Origin: Streptomyces thermovulgaris
GTDB lineage: Bacteria > Actinomycetota > Actinomycetes > Streptomycetales > Streptomycetaceae
Direction of reading: 5' to 3'
DNA length: 64,000 nt
Assembly: GCF_002155915.1 (NCBI RefSeq)
Contig: NZ_MUME01000034.1
Location: 23,768 to 87,767 of the forward strand
The stretch's first letter is position 1. Every line of letters begins with the position of its first letter. The notes below the pieces were generated by a model, which did no database searches, was not told the DNA's origin, and saw only the letters and a list, made by a program, of their open reading frames with translations. Both the position numbers and the translations under genes were made by a program. Shown piece by piece: positions 19,901 through 28,831 of this stretch.

Positions 19901-20564
19901 CCGGCCGAGGCCCTTCGTCCGCGCCGAGCAGGAGAAGCGGCTGAAGGCCGCCGAGCGCGCCTACCAGCGGCTCGGCAAGGTCAACCCGCTGGCCCTGGAG
20001 GAGTACGCCGCCCTGGAGGAACGCCACAAGTTCCTCAGCGAGCAGCTCGAGGACCTCAAGAAGACCCGGGCCGATCTGCTCAAGGTCGTCAAGGAGGTCG
20101 ACGAGCGCGTCGAGCAGGTCTTCACCGAGGCCTACCGGGACACCGCCCGCGAGTTCGAGGGCGTCTTCAGCCGGCTCTTCCCGGGGGGCGAGGGACGGCT
20201 CGTCCTGACCGATCCCGACAACATGCTGACCACGGGCGTCGACGTCGAGGCCCGTCCGCCGGGCAAGAAGGTCAAGCGGCTGTCCCTGCTCTCCGGCGGC
20301 GAGCGGTCGCTGACGGCCGTCGCACTGCTCGTGTCGATCTTCAAGGCCCGTCCGAGCCCGTTCTACGTCATGGACGAGGTCGAGGCGGCCCTGGACGACA
20401 CCAACCTCCAGAGGCTGATCCGGATCATGCAGGAGCTGCAGGAGACCTCGCAGCTCATCGTGATCACGCACCAGAAACGCACCATGGAGGTGGCGGACGC
20501 GCTCTACGGCGTCTCCATGCAGGGCGACGGCGTGTCGAAGGTCGTCAGCCAGCGGCTGCGTTAG
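16962..20564 (+). CDS. smc: Chromosome segregation ATPase SMC
   Basis: This 1200-residue condensin subunit organises and compacts the chromosome with ScpA and ScpB. Walker A GPNGSGKS is near residue 32. Long coiled coils flank a hinge (about residues 505-680, beginning LTGLLGPVAELLTVAPGYE). The C-terminal head has the ABC signature LSGGERSLTAVALL and Walker B FYVMDEVEAALDD. GTG 16962, giving HLKTLTLRGFKSFAS, is chosen because this is the conserved SMC N-terminus; an upstream GTG-type extension is unlikely. A Glu/Ala/Arg-rich composition covers the arms. The last codons are tandemly duplicated beyond the stop. Confidence 0.97.
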   Translation: MHLKTLTLRGFKSFASTTTLRFEPGITCVVGPNGSGKSNVVDALSWVMGEQGAKSLRGGKMEDVIFAGTTGRPPLGRAEVSLTIDNSDGALPIDYTEVTITRTMFRNGGSEYQINGNTCRLLDIQELLSDSGIGREMHVIVGQGQLDSVLHADPMGRRAFIEEAAGVLKHRKRKEKALRKLDAMQANLARVQDLTDELRRQLKPLGRQAAVARRAAVIQADLRDARLRLLADDLVRLREDLKAEIADETALRERKEAAEQELRKALQREALLEDEVRRLAPRLQRAQQTWYELSQLAERVRGTISLADARVKSATSAPPEERRGRDPEDLEREAARIREQEAELEAALEAARRALEDTVAHRAELERQLAVEERRLKDAARAIADRRESLARLNGQVNAARSRAASAQAEIDRLTAARDEARERAARAQEEYEALKAEVDGLDADDEELAARHEEARAALAEAEAALTAAREAVTAAERERAATQARHDALATGLRRKDGTGALLDARDRLTGLLGPVAELLTVAPGYEIPLATAFGAAADALAVASPSAAVEALRLLRKQDAGRAALLLADDRADAPAGPAPDGTDRADTGSPAVPSVNGHPFAADLVSGPAGLMPAVRRLLRGIVVVGTLEDAEDLVRARPDLTAVTAEGDLLGAHFAQGGSAGAPSLLEVQAAVDEAAAELEELAVRCEELAEAQRRAEERRKECAAAVEELGERRRAADREKSAVAQQLGRLAGQARAAAGEAERSAIAADRAQEALDKALQEVEELTERLAAAEEMPIEEEPDTSVRDRLAADGANARQTEMEARLQVRTHEERVKALAGRADSLDRAARAEREARARAEQRRARLRHEAAVAGAVASGARQLLAHVEVSLARAEQERAAAEAAKARCEQQLAAARAEGRELKAELDKLTDSVHRGEVLGAEKRLRIEQLEAKALEEFGIEPEGLVEEYGPHRLVPPSPPAEGEQLPEDPEHPRNRPRPFVRAEQEKRLKAAERAYQRLGKVNPLALEEYAALEERHKFLSEQLEDLKKTRADLLKVVKEVDERVEQVFTEAYRDTAREFEGVFSRLFPGGEGRLVLTDPDNMLTTGVDVEARPPGKKVKRLSLLSGGERSLTAVALLVSIFKARPSPFYVMDEVEAALDDTNLQRLIRIMQELQETSQLIVITHQKRTMEVADALYGVSMQGDGVSKVVSQRLR

Positions 20565-20587
20565 GGGTCGTCAGCCGGCGGCTGCGT
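20540..20587 (+). repeat. Tandem 22-nt duplication across the smc stop codon
   Basis: Bases 20540-20561 (starting GGTCGTCAGCC, the last codons of smc) recur at 20566-20587 with one A-to-G difference and a 26-base period. The second copy is untranslated because the smc stop lies between them. Confidence 0.85.
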
Positions 20588-20768
20588 CGGGTCCTGTCCT
20601 CCGGATCCTGCCGCCTTCACTTCCCGTGCCGGGGGCCCTCAGCCCCCCGTGCCCTGGGCCCGCGTGCCTCCATGACTTCAAGGCAGCCGACCCTTGTATA
20701 CCGGCTGACTACAACACGTGAACGAATGGCTCCCCAGAAGAGCGAAGAACTTCGTTATCACTGCGATA

Positions 20769-20796
20769 TTGACTTCGACTCTTGAACGCATAGTCT
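20769..20796 (+). promoter_or_regulatory. Putative vegetative promoter of glcP
   Basis: TTGACT and TAGTCT are separated by 16 bases, close to the HrdB-type consensus, in an AT-rich island. The predicted transcript would start near 20803, with an 80-base leader that carries the 20845-20862 palindrome. Confidence 0.55.
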
Positions 20797-20844
20797 CTGC
20801 AACGTTGTTTTTACCTTCAGTTCTCGTCCGGAGAGCTGAGCCCT

Positions 20845-20862
20845 GCCGGCAGCGCTGCCGGC
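20845..20862. promoter_or_regulatory. 18-bp perfect palindrome in the glcP leader
   Basis: GCCGGCAG-CG-CTGCCGGC is a perfect dyad ending seven bases before the AGGAG ribosome site of glcP. It could be a repressor operator or an mRNA hairpin that affects translation. Confidence 0.5.
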
Positions 20863-20880
20863 GTGCCCGAGGAGTCATAC

Positions 20881-22299
20881 GTGATCATCACAGAGCAAGC
20901 CCCCAGGCCAGGAGCCGATACGGCCCATCCCGAACACCTCGGGCACGTCGTCTTCATCGCGGCGTCGGCCGCCATGGGCGGTTTCCTCTTCGGGTACGAC
21001 AGCGCCGTGATCAACGGTGCCGTCGAGGCCATCCGTGACCGCTACGCCGTCGGATCCGCGGAGCTGGCCCAGGTCATCGCCATCGCCCTGATCGGCTGCG
21101 CCGTCGGCGCCGCGACCACGGGCCGCATAGCCGACCGCATCGGCCGCATCCGGTGCATGCAGATCGCCGCGCTCCTGTTCGCCGTCAGCTCCATCGGCTC
21201 GGCCCTGCCCTTCGCCCTGTGGGACCTCGCCCTCTGGCGTGTCATCGGCGGCTTCGCCATCGGCATGGCCTCGGTCATCGGCCCCGCCTACATCGCCGAG
21301 GTCGCCCCGCCCGCCTACCGCGGCCGCCTCGGCTCCTTCCAGCAGGCCGCGATCGTCGTCGGCATCGCCGCCTCCCAGCTGGTCAACTGGGGTCTGCTGC
21401 ACGCCGCCGACGGCGACCAGCGCGGCACACTGATGGGCCTGGAGGCCTGGCAGGTCATGCTGGGTGTGATGGTCGTCCCGGCCGTGCTGTACGGACTGCT
21501 CTCCTTCGCCATCCCCGAGTCCCCGCGCTTCCTGCTCTCCGTCGGCCGCCGCGACCGCGCCCGCGCGATCCTCGCCGAGGTCGAGGGCAAGGACGTCGAC
21601 CTCGACGCCCGGGTGGCCGAGATCGAGCAGGCCATGAAGAGCGAGCACAAGTCCTCCTTCAAGGACCTGCTCGGCGGCAGCTTCCTGTTCAAGCGGATCG
21701 TCTGGATCGGTATCGGCCTGTCCGTCTTCCAGCAGTTCGTCGGCATCAACGTCGCGTTCTACTACTCCACGACGCTGTGGCAGTCGGTCGGCATCAACCC
21801 GACGGACTCGTTCCTCTACTCGTTCACGACGTCGATCATCAACATCGTCGGCACCGTGATCGCGATGATCTTCGTGGACCGCATCGGCCGCAGGCCGCTC
21901 GCGCTCATCGGTTCGGCCGGCATGGCCGTCAGCCTGGCCCTGGAGGCCTGGGCGTTCTCGCACCCGCTGGTCGACGACAGGCTGCCGGCCACCCAGGGTC
22001 TGGTCGCCCTGGTCGCCGCCCACTCCTTCGTCCTCTTCTTCGCCCTGTCCTGGGGCGTGGTCGTCTGGGTCCTGCTCGGCGAGATGTTCCCGAACCGGAT
22101 CCGCGCCGCCGCCCTGGGCGTGGCCGCCTCCGCCCAGTGGATCGCCAACTGGGCCATCACCGTGACCTTCCCGTCGCTGGCCGACTGGAACCTCTCCGGC
22201 ACCTACGTGATCTACACGTTCTTCGCTGCGCTCTCCATCCCGTTCGTCCTGAAGTTCGTCAAGGAGACGAAGGGCAAGACGCTGGAGGAGATGGGCTAG
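20881..22299 (+). CDS. glcP: Glucose permease GlcP (MFS sugar porter)
   Basis: This 472-residue, 12-helix major-facilitator sugar/proton symporter has exactly the length of S. coelicolor GlcP and sits in the same place, directly after smc. Family motifs are GRIADRIGRIR after helix 2, PESPRFL at the end of helix 6, DRIGRRPLAL after helix 8, and the C-terminal VKETKGKTLEEMG. GlcP is the main glucose uptake system of S. coelicolor and feeds glucose kinase-dependent carbon repression. GTG 20881 with AGGAG six bases upstream is a clear start. A promoter and a palindrome lie in its leader. Confidence 0.92.
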   Translation: MIITEQAPRPGADTAHPEHLGHVVFIAASAAMGGFLFGYDSAVINGAVEAIRDRYAVGSAELAQVIAIALIGCAVGAATTGRIADRIGRIRCMQIAALLFAVSSIGSALPFALWDLALWRVIGGFAIGMASVIGPAYIAEVAPPAYRGRLGSFQQAAIVVGIAASQLVNWGLLHAADGDQRGTLMGLEAWQVMLGVMVVPAVLYGLLSFAIPESPRFLLSVGRRDRARAILAEVEGKDVDLDARVAEIEQAMKSEHKSSFKDLLGGSFLFKRIVWIGIGLSVFQQFVGINVAFYYSTTLWQSVGINPTDSFLYSFTTSIINIVGTVIAMIFVDRIGRRPLALIGSAGMAVSLALEAWAFSHPLVDDRLPATQGLVALVAAHSFVLFFALSWGVVVWVLLGEMFPNRIRAAALGVAASAQWIANWAITVTFPSLADWNLSGTYVIYTFFAALSIPFVLKFVKETKGKTLEEMG

Positions 22300-22678
22300 T
22301 CCCCACAGACTCGAGGAGAAGGGCTTCCAGTCCCCGCCGCCCCTCTCCTCGACCCGTTCGCCGCCCCGTCCGGACCGCCGTCCGGGCGGGGCGGCGGTTT
22401 GTGCGGGGCCCCGCATCCGGGCCGGCAGGACCCGGCGGTGAGGGAAACGGAGAGAAGGAGAAGGGAGAAGAGGGAGAGGAGGGAGAGGAGGGGAGGGGCG
22501 CTTCCGTGCGGATCTCCGTCGCCCGAGGAAGGACGCACGGGACCTGCGCGCAAAAGGGCTGCGGGCGCGGCTCGTCCCACTCTCTTTTGATCCGACTTAT
22601 ATATGTCCGCGCCGTTTGTTCCTTCGGGGAAGGCGCAAACCCCTCAGGCCGGAAACCATGGCTGATACTGGCAGGGTT
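22300..22678. other. Intergenic region glcP-ftsY with homopurine tract
   Basis: No gene is seen. It holds the glcP terminator and, at 22449-22498, an uninterrupted run of 50 purines (G and A only) on the plus strand. A short AT-rich stretch (TTATATATG near 22600) may belong to the ftsY promoter, but no well-spaced -35 box is found. Confidence 0.55.
22361..22394 (+). terminator. Strong hairpin terminator after glcP
   Basis: The 15-base arms 22361-22375 and 22380-22394 pair fully (one G-U) around a 4-base loop, followed by a short GGTTTGTG tail. Confidence 0.75.
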
Positions 22679-23887
22679 ATGGAAACCATCATCCTTGCTG
22701 TAGTCATCGCCGTGGTGGTGCTCGGCGCGCTCGGCGGGCTCATCGTCGCCGGCAGGCGAAAGAAGCCGCTGCCCCCGCCGCCGCCCTCGCCTCCCGACAT
22801 CACCGCCCCTCCGGCCGAGCCACATGTGGGCGAGGAGGCCGAGACGCCGCGCGAAGAGCCGCGGCGGACGATCGAGGAGGTGGACCTGCCCGACGGGTCG
22901 CCCCCCGTCGCCGTCGAGGAGCCGCCCGTCGAGGAGCTTCCGGCTCCCGCGATCGAGGTTCCGGAGCCCACCGCCGGCCGTCTGGTACGGCTGCGCGCCC
23001 GTCTCGCCCGGTCGCAGAACGCCCTGGGCAGGGGCCTGCTCACGCTGCTGTCCCGTGAGCATCTCGACGAGGAGACCTGGGAGGAGATCGAGGACACCCT
23101 GCTGACCGCCGACGTCGGCGTGCAGCCCACCCAGGAGCTGGTCGAGCGGCTGCGCGAGCGCGTCCGCGTGCTCGGCACCCGCACCCCCGCCGAGCTGCGC
23201 GGGCTGCTGCGCGAGGAGCTGCTCACGCTGATCGGCCCCGACATGGACCGCACCGTGAAGACCGAGCCGGCCGAGAGCAAGCCCGGCATCGTGATGGTCG
23301 TCGGCGTCAACGGCACCGGCAAGACCACGACGACCGGCAAGCTCGCCCGTGTCCTGGTCGCCGACGGCCGCAGTGTCGTCCTCGGCGCCGCGGACACCTT
23401 CCGTGCGGCCGCCGCCGACCAGCTGCAGACCTGGGGCGAGCGGGTCGGCGCCCACACCGTGCGCGGCCCGGAGGGCGGCGACCCCGCCTCCGTCGCCTTC
23501 GACGCGGTGAAGGAGGGCAAGGAGATGGGCGCCGACGTGGTGCTCATCGACACCGCCGGCCGTCTGCACACCAAGACCGGCCTCATGGACGAGCTCGGCA
23601 AGGTCAAGCGCGTCGTGGAGAAGCACGCCCCGCTCGACGAGGTCCTGCTCGTCCTCGACGCGACCACCGGCCAGAACGGTCTGATCCAGGCCCGTGTCTT
23701 CGCCGAGGTCGTCGACATCACCGGCATCGTCCTCACCAAGCTGGACGGCACCGCCAAGGGCGGCATCGTGGTCGCCGTCCAGCGCGAGCTGGGCGTACCG
23801 GTCAAGCTGGTCGGTCTCGGCGAGGGCCCGGACGACCTGGCCCCCTTCGAGCCGGAGGCCTTCGTCGACGCCCTCATCGGCGACTGA
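22679..23887 (+). CDS. ftsY: Signal recognition particle receptor FtsY
   Basis: FtsY is the SRP receptor GTPase that delivers ribosome-nascent-chain complexes to the translocon. It has 402 residues. An N-terminal membrane anchor (IILAVVIAVVVLGALGGLIVA) is followed by a basic, Pro-rich and then acidic linker (residues 25-100). The NG domain carries G1 GVNGTGKTTTTGKLARV near residue 210, DTAGRLH near 290, and TKLDGTAKGG near 352. The directly anchored form is typical of actinobacteria. ATG 22679 starts just before the membrane segment; an ATG 21 bases upstream is possible. Its partner gene ffh lies 7.6 kb downstream. Confidence 0.96.
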   Translation: METIILAVVIAVVVLGALGGLIVAGRRKKPLPPPPPSPPDITAPPAEPHVGEEAETPREEPRRTIEEVDLPDGSPPVAVEEPPVEELPAPAIEVPEPTAGRLVRLRARLARSQNALGRGLLTLLSREHLDEETWEEIEDTLLTADVGVQPTQELVERLRERVRVLGTRTPAELRGLLREELLTLIGPDMDRTVKTEPAESKPGIVMVVGVNGTGKTTTTGKLARVLVADGRSVVLGAADTFRAAAADQLQTWGERVGAHTVRGPEGGDPASVAFDAVKEGKEMGADVVLIDTAGRLHTKTGLMDELGKVKRVVEKHAPLDEVLLVLDATTGQNGLIQARVFAEVVDITGIVLTKLDGTAKGGIVVAVQRELGVPVKLVGLGEGPDDLAPFEPEAFVDALIGD

Positions 23888-23906
23888 CCGCCCGCCGGCC
23901 CTTCAA

Positions 23907-23949
23907 CGGCGAACGCCCGCCCCGGTGGACCCGGGACGGGCGTTCGCCG
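23907..23949 (+). terminator. Hairpin terminator after ftsY
   Basis: The perfect 13-base arms CGGCGAACGCCCG (23907-23919) and its complement (23937-23949) enclose a 17-base loop, starting 19 bases after the ftsY stop. Confidence 0.75.
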
Positions 23950-24147
23950 TCGACGGGCCCGTCTCCCGGGGCGCGCTTCCCGGGTGCCCGAAGCGGCGGC
24001 GGGGCCGGGCCCTCTCCCTCGCTCACCGGGCTCACGGCCGCCGCGCTGCACCACCCCTCGGGCGGCGGTCGCGAGGCGGCTGCTGCCGCACGGCCGTGAC
24101 CGTACGGATCGTGAAGAGGGCCGTGAAGAGGGCGAGGAGGAACGCGC

Positions 24148-24190
24148 GGACCACGCGAAGAGAGCCGTACGGACCGCGCGAAGAGAGCCG
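24148..24190 (+). repeat. 20-nt direct repeat, two copies
   Basis: The copies 24148-24167 and 24171-24190 differ at one base and share CGCGAAGAGAGCCG. A related GTGAAGAGGGC unit occurs twice at 24111-24133. It lies in the 3' flank of a minus-strand gene. Confidence 0.7.
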
Positions 24191-24222
24191 GGAGCCCCCG
24201 GACGGCAGCCGTCCGCCCCGCG

Positions 24223-24894
24223 TCACGCCCGGGAGCGGTGGGCCACGTAGGCCAGGGTGCCCAGGAGGAGGCGGGCCTCGGGAAGGGCGGCGCAGTCCGG
24301 GGAGGGCGGACGGAGCCAGCGGACCGGACCCCGGCCGCCCCGGTCGGAGGGCGGGGCCGTGAGGTAGGTGCCCGGACCGAGGCCGCGCAGATCGAGCGAG
24401 GCGGGGTCGTCCCAGCCCAGGCGGTAGAGGAGGGACGGCAGCTCGGCGGCGGCCCCGGGGGCGACGAAGAAGTGCGCGCGGCCCTCCGGGCTGACGGTCA
24501 CCGGGCCGACGGGGAGGCCCAGGCGCTCCAGCCGGGCCAGGGCACGGCGTCCGGCCGACTCGGCCACCTCGATGGCGTCGAAGGCACGCCCGACCGCCAG
24601 CATCACCGAGGCTCCGGGCATCTCCGTCCACGCCCGGGTCACCTCGTCGAGCGTGGCGCCGGCCGGGATCCCGGGCGCGCACTCCAGGGGATGGGCGCCC
24701 GGTGCCGGACAGTTCGTGCGTCCGCAGGAGCACGCGCCGCCGACGGCCCGCGCGCCCCGCACCACGTCCCAGCCCCACAGGCCGGTGTACTCGGCCACCG
24801 CCGTGCACTCCGACGAGCGGGACGAGCGGTACGACCGGCCGCGTCGCCGCGCGCCGGAACGGATCTCGCGCATGCCGCCGATCGTGAAACCCAT
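24223..24894 (-). CDS. Stand-alone bifunctional DNA primase/polymerase-type domain protein
   Basis: This 223-residue protein carries features of the actinobacterial 'prim-pol' N-terminal domain: a Trp/aromatic region (AEYTGLWGWDVVRGA), the metal-knuckle-like CSCGRTNCPAPGAHP, a segment ending AVGRAFDAIEVAE, and PVTVSPEGRAHFFVAPGA. It lacks an attached helicase, unlike plasmid replicases. A proposed polymerase activity is doubtful because only one clear acidic pair (FDAIEV) is seen at the usual place. GGAGGGGGC directly precedes ATG 24894. The gene is divergent from nsdA, as in S. coelicolor where a similar protein occupies this spot. Confidence 0.75.
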   Translation of the reverse strand: MGFTIGGMREIRSGARRRGRSYRSSRSSECTAVAEYTGLWGWDVVRGARAVGGACSCGRTNCPAPGAHPLECAPGIPAGATLDEVTRAWTEMPGASVMLAVGRAFDAIEVAESAGRRALARLERLGLPVGPVTVSPEGRAHFFVAPGAAAELPSLLYRLGWDDPASLDLRGLGPGTYLTAPPSDRGGRGPVRWLRPPSPDCAALPEARLLLGTLAYVAHRSRA

Positions 24895-25339
24895 GCCCCC
24901 TCCAACGATTTCGCCGCCCCGATGGTTACGAGGCGGCCGCGGATCGTGACTCTCCGTCTTCGCTTCCTCCCCCGGTGCGGCCGGGTCCCGCGGCGTCCGG
25001 AGGCGTTCCGCGTGGTGCGCCCCGCGGCGCGCGCCCTCGCGTGCACCGCTCCACCCGCGGCCGTCCTGCGTCAAGTGAAGCGCGTCGCGCTCGGCGGGAG
25101 TTCATTCGAAGGGGTGGCGAATGGTGGCGTTTCATGGACCCCCATGGCTGTACGAGTGATCGTGGGATTACTGTAAGTGCGCGAGTCCTGGGGCACATGC
25201 ACATACGGGTATGCCGGAGGCAAGCCCGGCAGTTCGGGCGAAGAGTTGAGAACCGGCGGACGGACAGCCGTATTGACGGGCATTCTGATAGGGCTTGGCG
25301 CACTCAGCGACGAGTGGTCTCAGGGATGGGGGCTTTCCA
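24895..25339. other. Divergent intergenic region upstream of nsdA
   Basis: This 445-base region between two divergent genes has no credible reading frame. It must hold both promoters. A TTGACG hexamer is visible at 25274-25279, but no matching -10 box at 16-18 bases could be found. The nsdA start has a G-rich run about ten bases upstream. Confidence 0.4.
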
Positions 25340-26833
25340 GTGAGCGGCAGCAACGGCGGCGGCGGGACGGGCGTGGCGAGCGTGGACAAGCGCCCGAACG
25401 AGCTGCTCGCCTCATGGTTCGTGCGCAGTGGCTGGTCCAAGGGAGAACTCGCCCGGCAGGTCAACCGCCGTGCCCGTCAGCTGGGCGCCCACCACGTCTC
25501 CACCGACACCTCGCGTGTCAGGCGCTGGCTGGACGGCGAGAACCCGCGCGAGCCGATCCCGAGGATCCTCTCGGAACTGTTCTCCGAGCGCTTCGGCTGC
25601 GTCGTCTCCGTGGAGGACCTCGGCCTGCGCACCGCCCGCCAGGCACCCTCCGCGACCGGCGTCGACCTGCCCTGGACGGGCCCGCAGACCGTGGCCCTGC
25701 TCAGCGAGTTCTCGCGCAGCGACTTAATGCTGGCGCGGCGCGGCTTCCTCGGGACCTCGCTGGCGCTGTCCGCGGGGCCCTCCCTCATCGAGCCGCTGCA
25801 GCGCTGGCTCGTGCCCTCGCCTCCCGCCCCCCAGCGGGAGCCCGAACCGCAGACGCAGAGCTCTTCCCGCCGCTTCGGCCGGCTCTCCCGGCCCGAGCTG
25901 GAGCTGCTGGAGACCACCACCAAGATGTTCCGGAAGTGGGACGCCCAGTGCGGCGGCGGTCTGCGCCGCAAGGCCGTCGTCGGCCAGCTGCACGAGGTGA
26001 CGGACCTCCTCCAGGAACCCCAGCCCGAGGCCACCACCCGCAGGCTCTTCAAGGTCGCCGCTGAGCTGTCCCAGCTGGCCGGCTGGATGAGCTACGACGT
26101 GGGCCTGCACCCCACCGCGCAGAAGTACTTCGTCCTGGCTCTGCACGCCGCCAAGGAGGCCGGTGACAAGCCCCTCGGCTCGTACGTCCTGTCCAGCATG
26201 AGCCGCCAGATGATCCACCTCGGCCGCCCCGAGGACGCCCTGGAGCTCATCCACCTCGCCCAGTACGGCAGCCGGGACTGCGCGAGCCCGCGCACCCAGG
26301 CCATGCTGTACGCGCTGGAGGCCCGGGCCTACGCCAACATGGGCCAGCCCGGCAGATGCAAGCGCGCGGTGCGCATGGCCGAGGACACCTTCGCCGACGC
26401 CGAGGACTGGGACGAGCCCGACCCCGACTGGATCCGCTTCTTCTCCGAGGCCGAGCTGCACGCCGAGAACTCCCACTCCTACCGCGACCTGGCCTATGTC
26501 GCCGGCCGCAGCCCCACCTACGCCTCCCTGGCCGAGCCGCTGATGCGGAAGGCCGTGGACCTGTTCGCCAAGGACCGGGAGCACCAGCGGTCGTACGCGC
26601 TCAACCTCATCGGCATGGCCACGGTGCACCTGCTCCAGCGCGAGCCCGAGCAGAGCACCCAGTACGTCACCCGCGCCATGAAAGTGGCCAAGAAAGTGCG
26701 CTCCGAGCGCGTGAACACCCGTATCCGGAAGACCGTCGACAACGCCGTACGCGACTACGGGGACTGCGGGGAGATCATGGACCTCACCGAGCAGCTCGCC
26801 GCCGAGCTGCCCGAGACCCTCGAGGCCGTCTGA
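25340..26833 (+). CDS. nsdA: NsdA, TPR-type negative regulator of sporulation and antibiotic production
   Basis: This 497-residue protein matches the length, position (upstream of amtB) and character of S. coelicolor NsdA, loss of which increases actinorhodin and accelerates sporulation. The N-terminal 75 residues look like a helix-turn-helix-type segment (ELLASWFVRSGWSKGELARQ, then SRVRRWLDGENPREPIPR). A Pro/Gln linker follows, then helical TPR-like repeats to the end (SMSRQMIHLGRPEDALELIH and others). Codon 129, at 25724-25726, is TTA (Leu), so full translation needs the bldA tRNA. GTG 25340 is chosen from the family N-terminus. There are no membrane segments. Confidence 0.9.
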   Translation: MSGSNGGGGTGVASVDKRPNELLASWFVRSGWSKGELARQVNRRARQLGAHHVSTDTSRVRRWLDGENPREPIPRILSELFSERFGCVVSVEDLGLRTARQAPSATGVDLPWTGPQTVALLSEFSRSDLMLARRGFLGTSLALSAGPSLIEPLQRWLVPSPPAPQREPEPQTQSSSRRFGRLSRPELELLETTTKMFRKWDAQCGGGLRRKAVVGQLHEVTDLLQEPQPEATTRRLFKVAAELSQLAGWMSYDVGLHPTAQKYFVLALHAAKEAGDKPLGSYVLSSMSRQMIHLGRPEDALELIHLAQYGSRDCASPRTQAMLYALEARAYANMGQPGRCKRAVRMAEDTFADAEDWDEPDPDWIRFFSEAELHAENSHSYRDLAYVAGRSPTYASLAEPLMRKAVDLFAKDREHQRSYALNLIGMATVHLLQREPEQSTQYVTRAMKVAKKVRSERVNTRIRKTVDNAVRDYGDCGEIMDLTEQLAAELPETLEAV

Positions 26834-26987
26834 GCCCGCACCGTTCCGCGTCGTCCCGCCTCTGAGCCCCGGCCGCGGCCGGCCTTCCCGAACTGCCCGA
26901 CTCGGCTCCCCCATGCCAGGTCATCGGAAGGCCGCCGCGGCCGGTTTCACAACTGATTCACCGACGCGTAACACACCGGGCGCCTTC

Positions 26988-28806
<1,819 letters not shown>

Positions 28807-28831
28807 ACAGCACGAGGACGGGAGTCGCCGG

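Larger units (their letters stand above)
20565..20880. other. Intergenic region smc-glcP with promoter and palindrome
   Basis: No gene is present. It contains the tail of the duplication, a weak GGGGGC/GCCCCC hairpin near 20631-20647, an unusually AT-rich stretch (about 20690-20815) with the glcP promoter, and an 18-bp palindrome at 20845-20862. Confidence 0.6.
23888..24222. other. Intergenic region between convergent ftsY and the prim-pol-type gene
   Basis: It contains the ftsY terminator and, from 24111 to 24190, short direct repeats (an 11-nt unit twice at period 12, and a 20-nt unit twice at period 23). No convincing gene is seen. Confidence 0.5.

Noticed and set aside
25260..25300. A TTGACG-based promoter for nsdA
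   Set aside because: No -10 box at the right distance was found, so it is only mentioned as an isolated hexamer.
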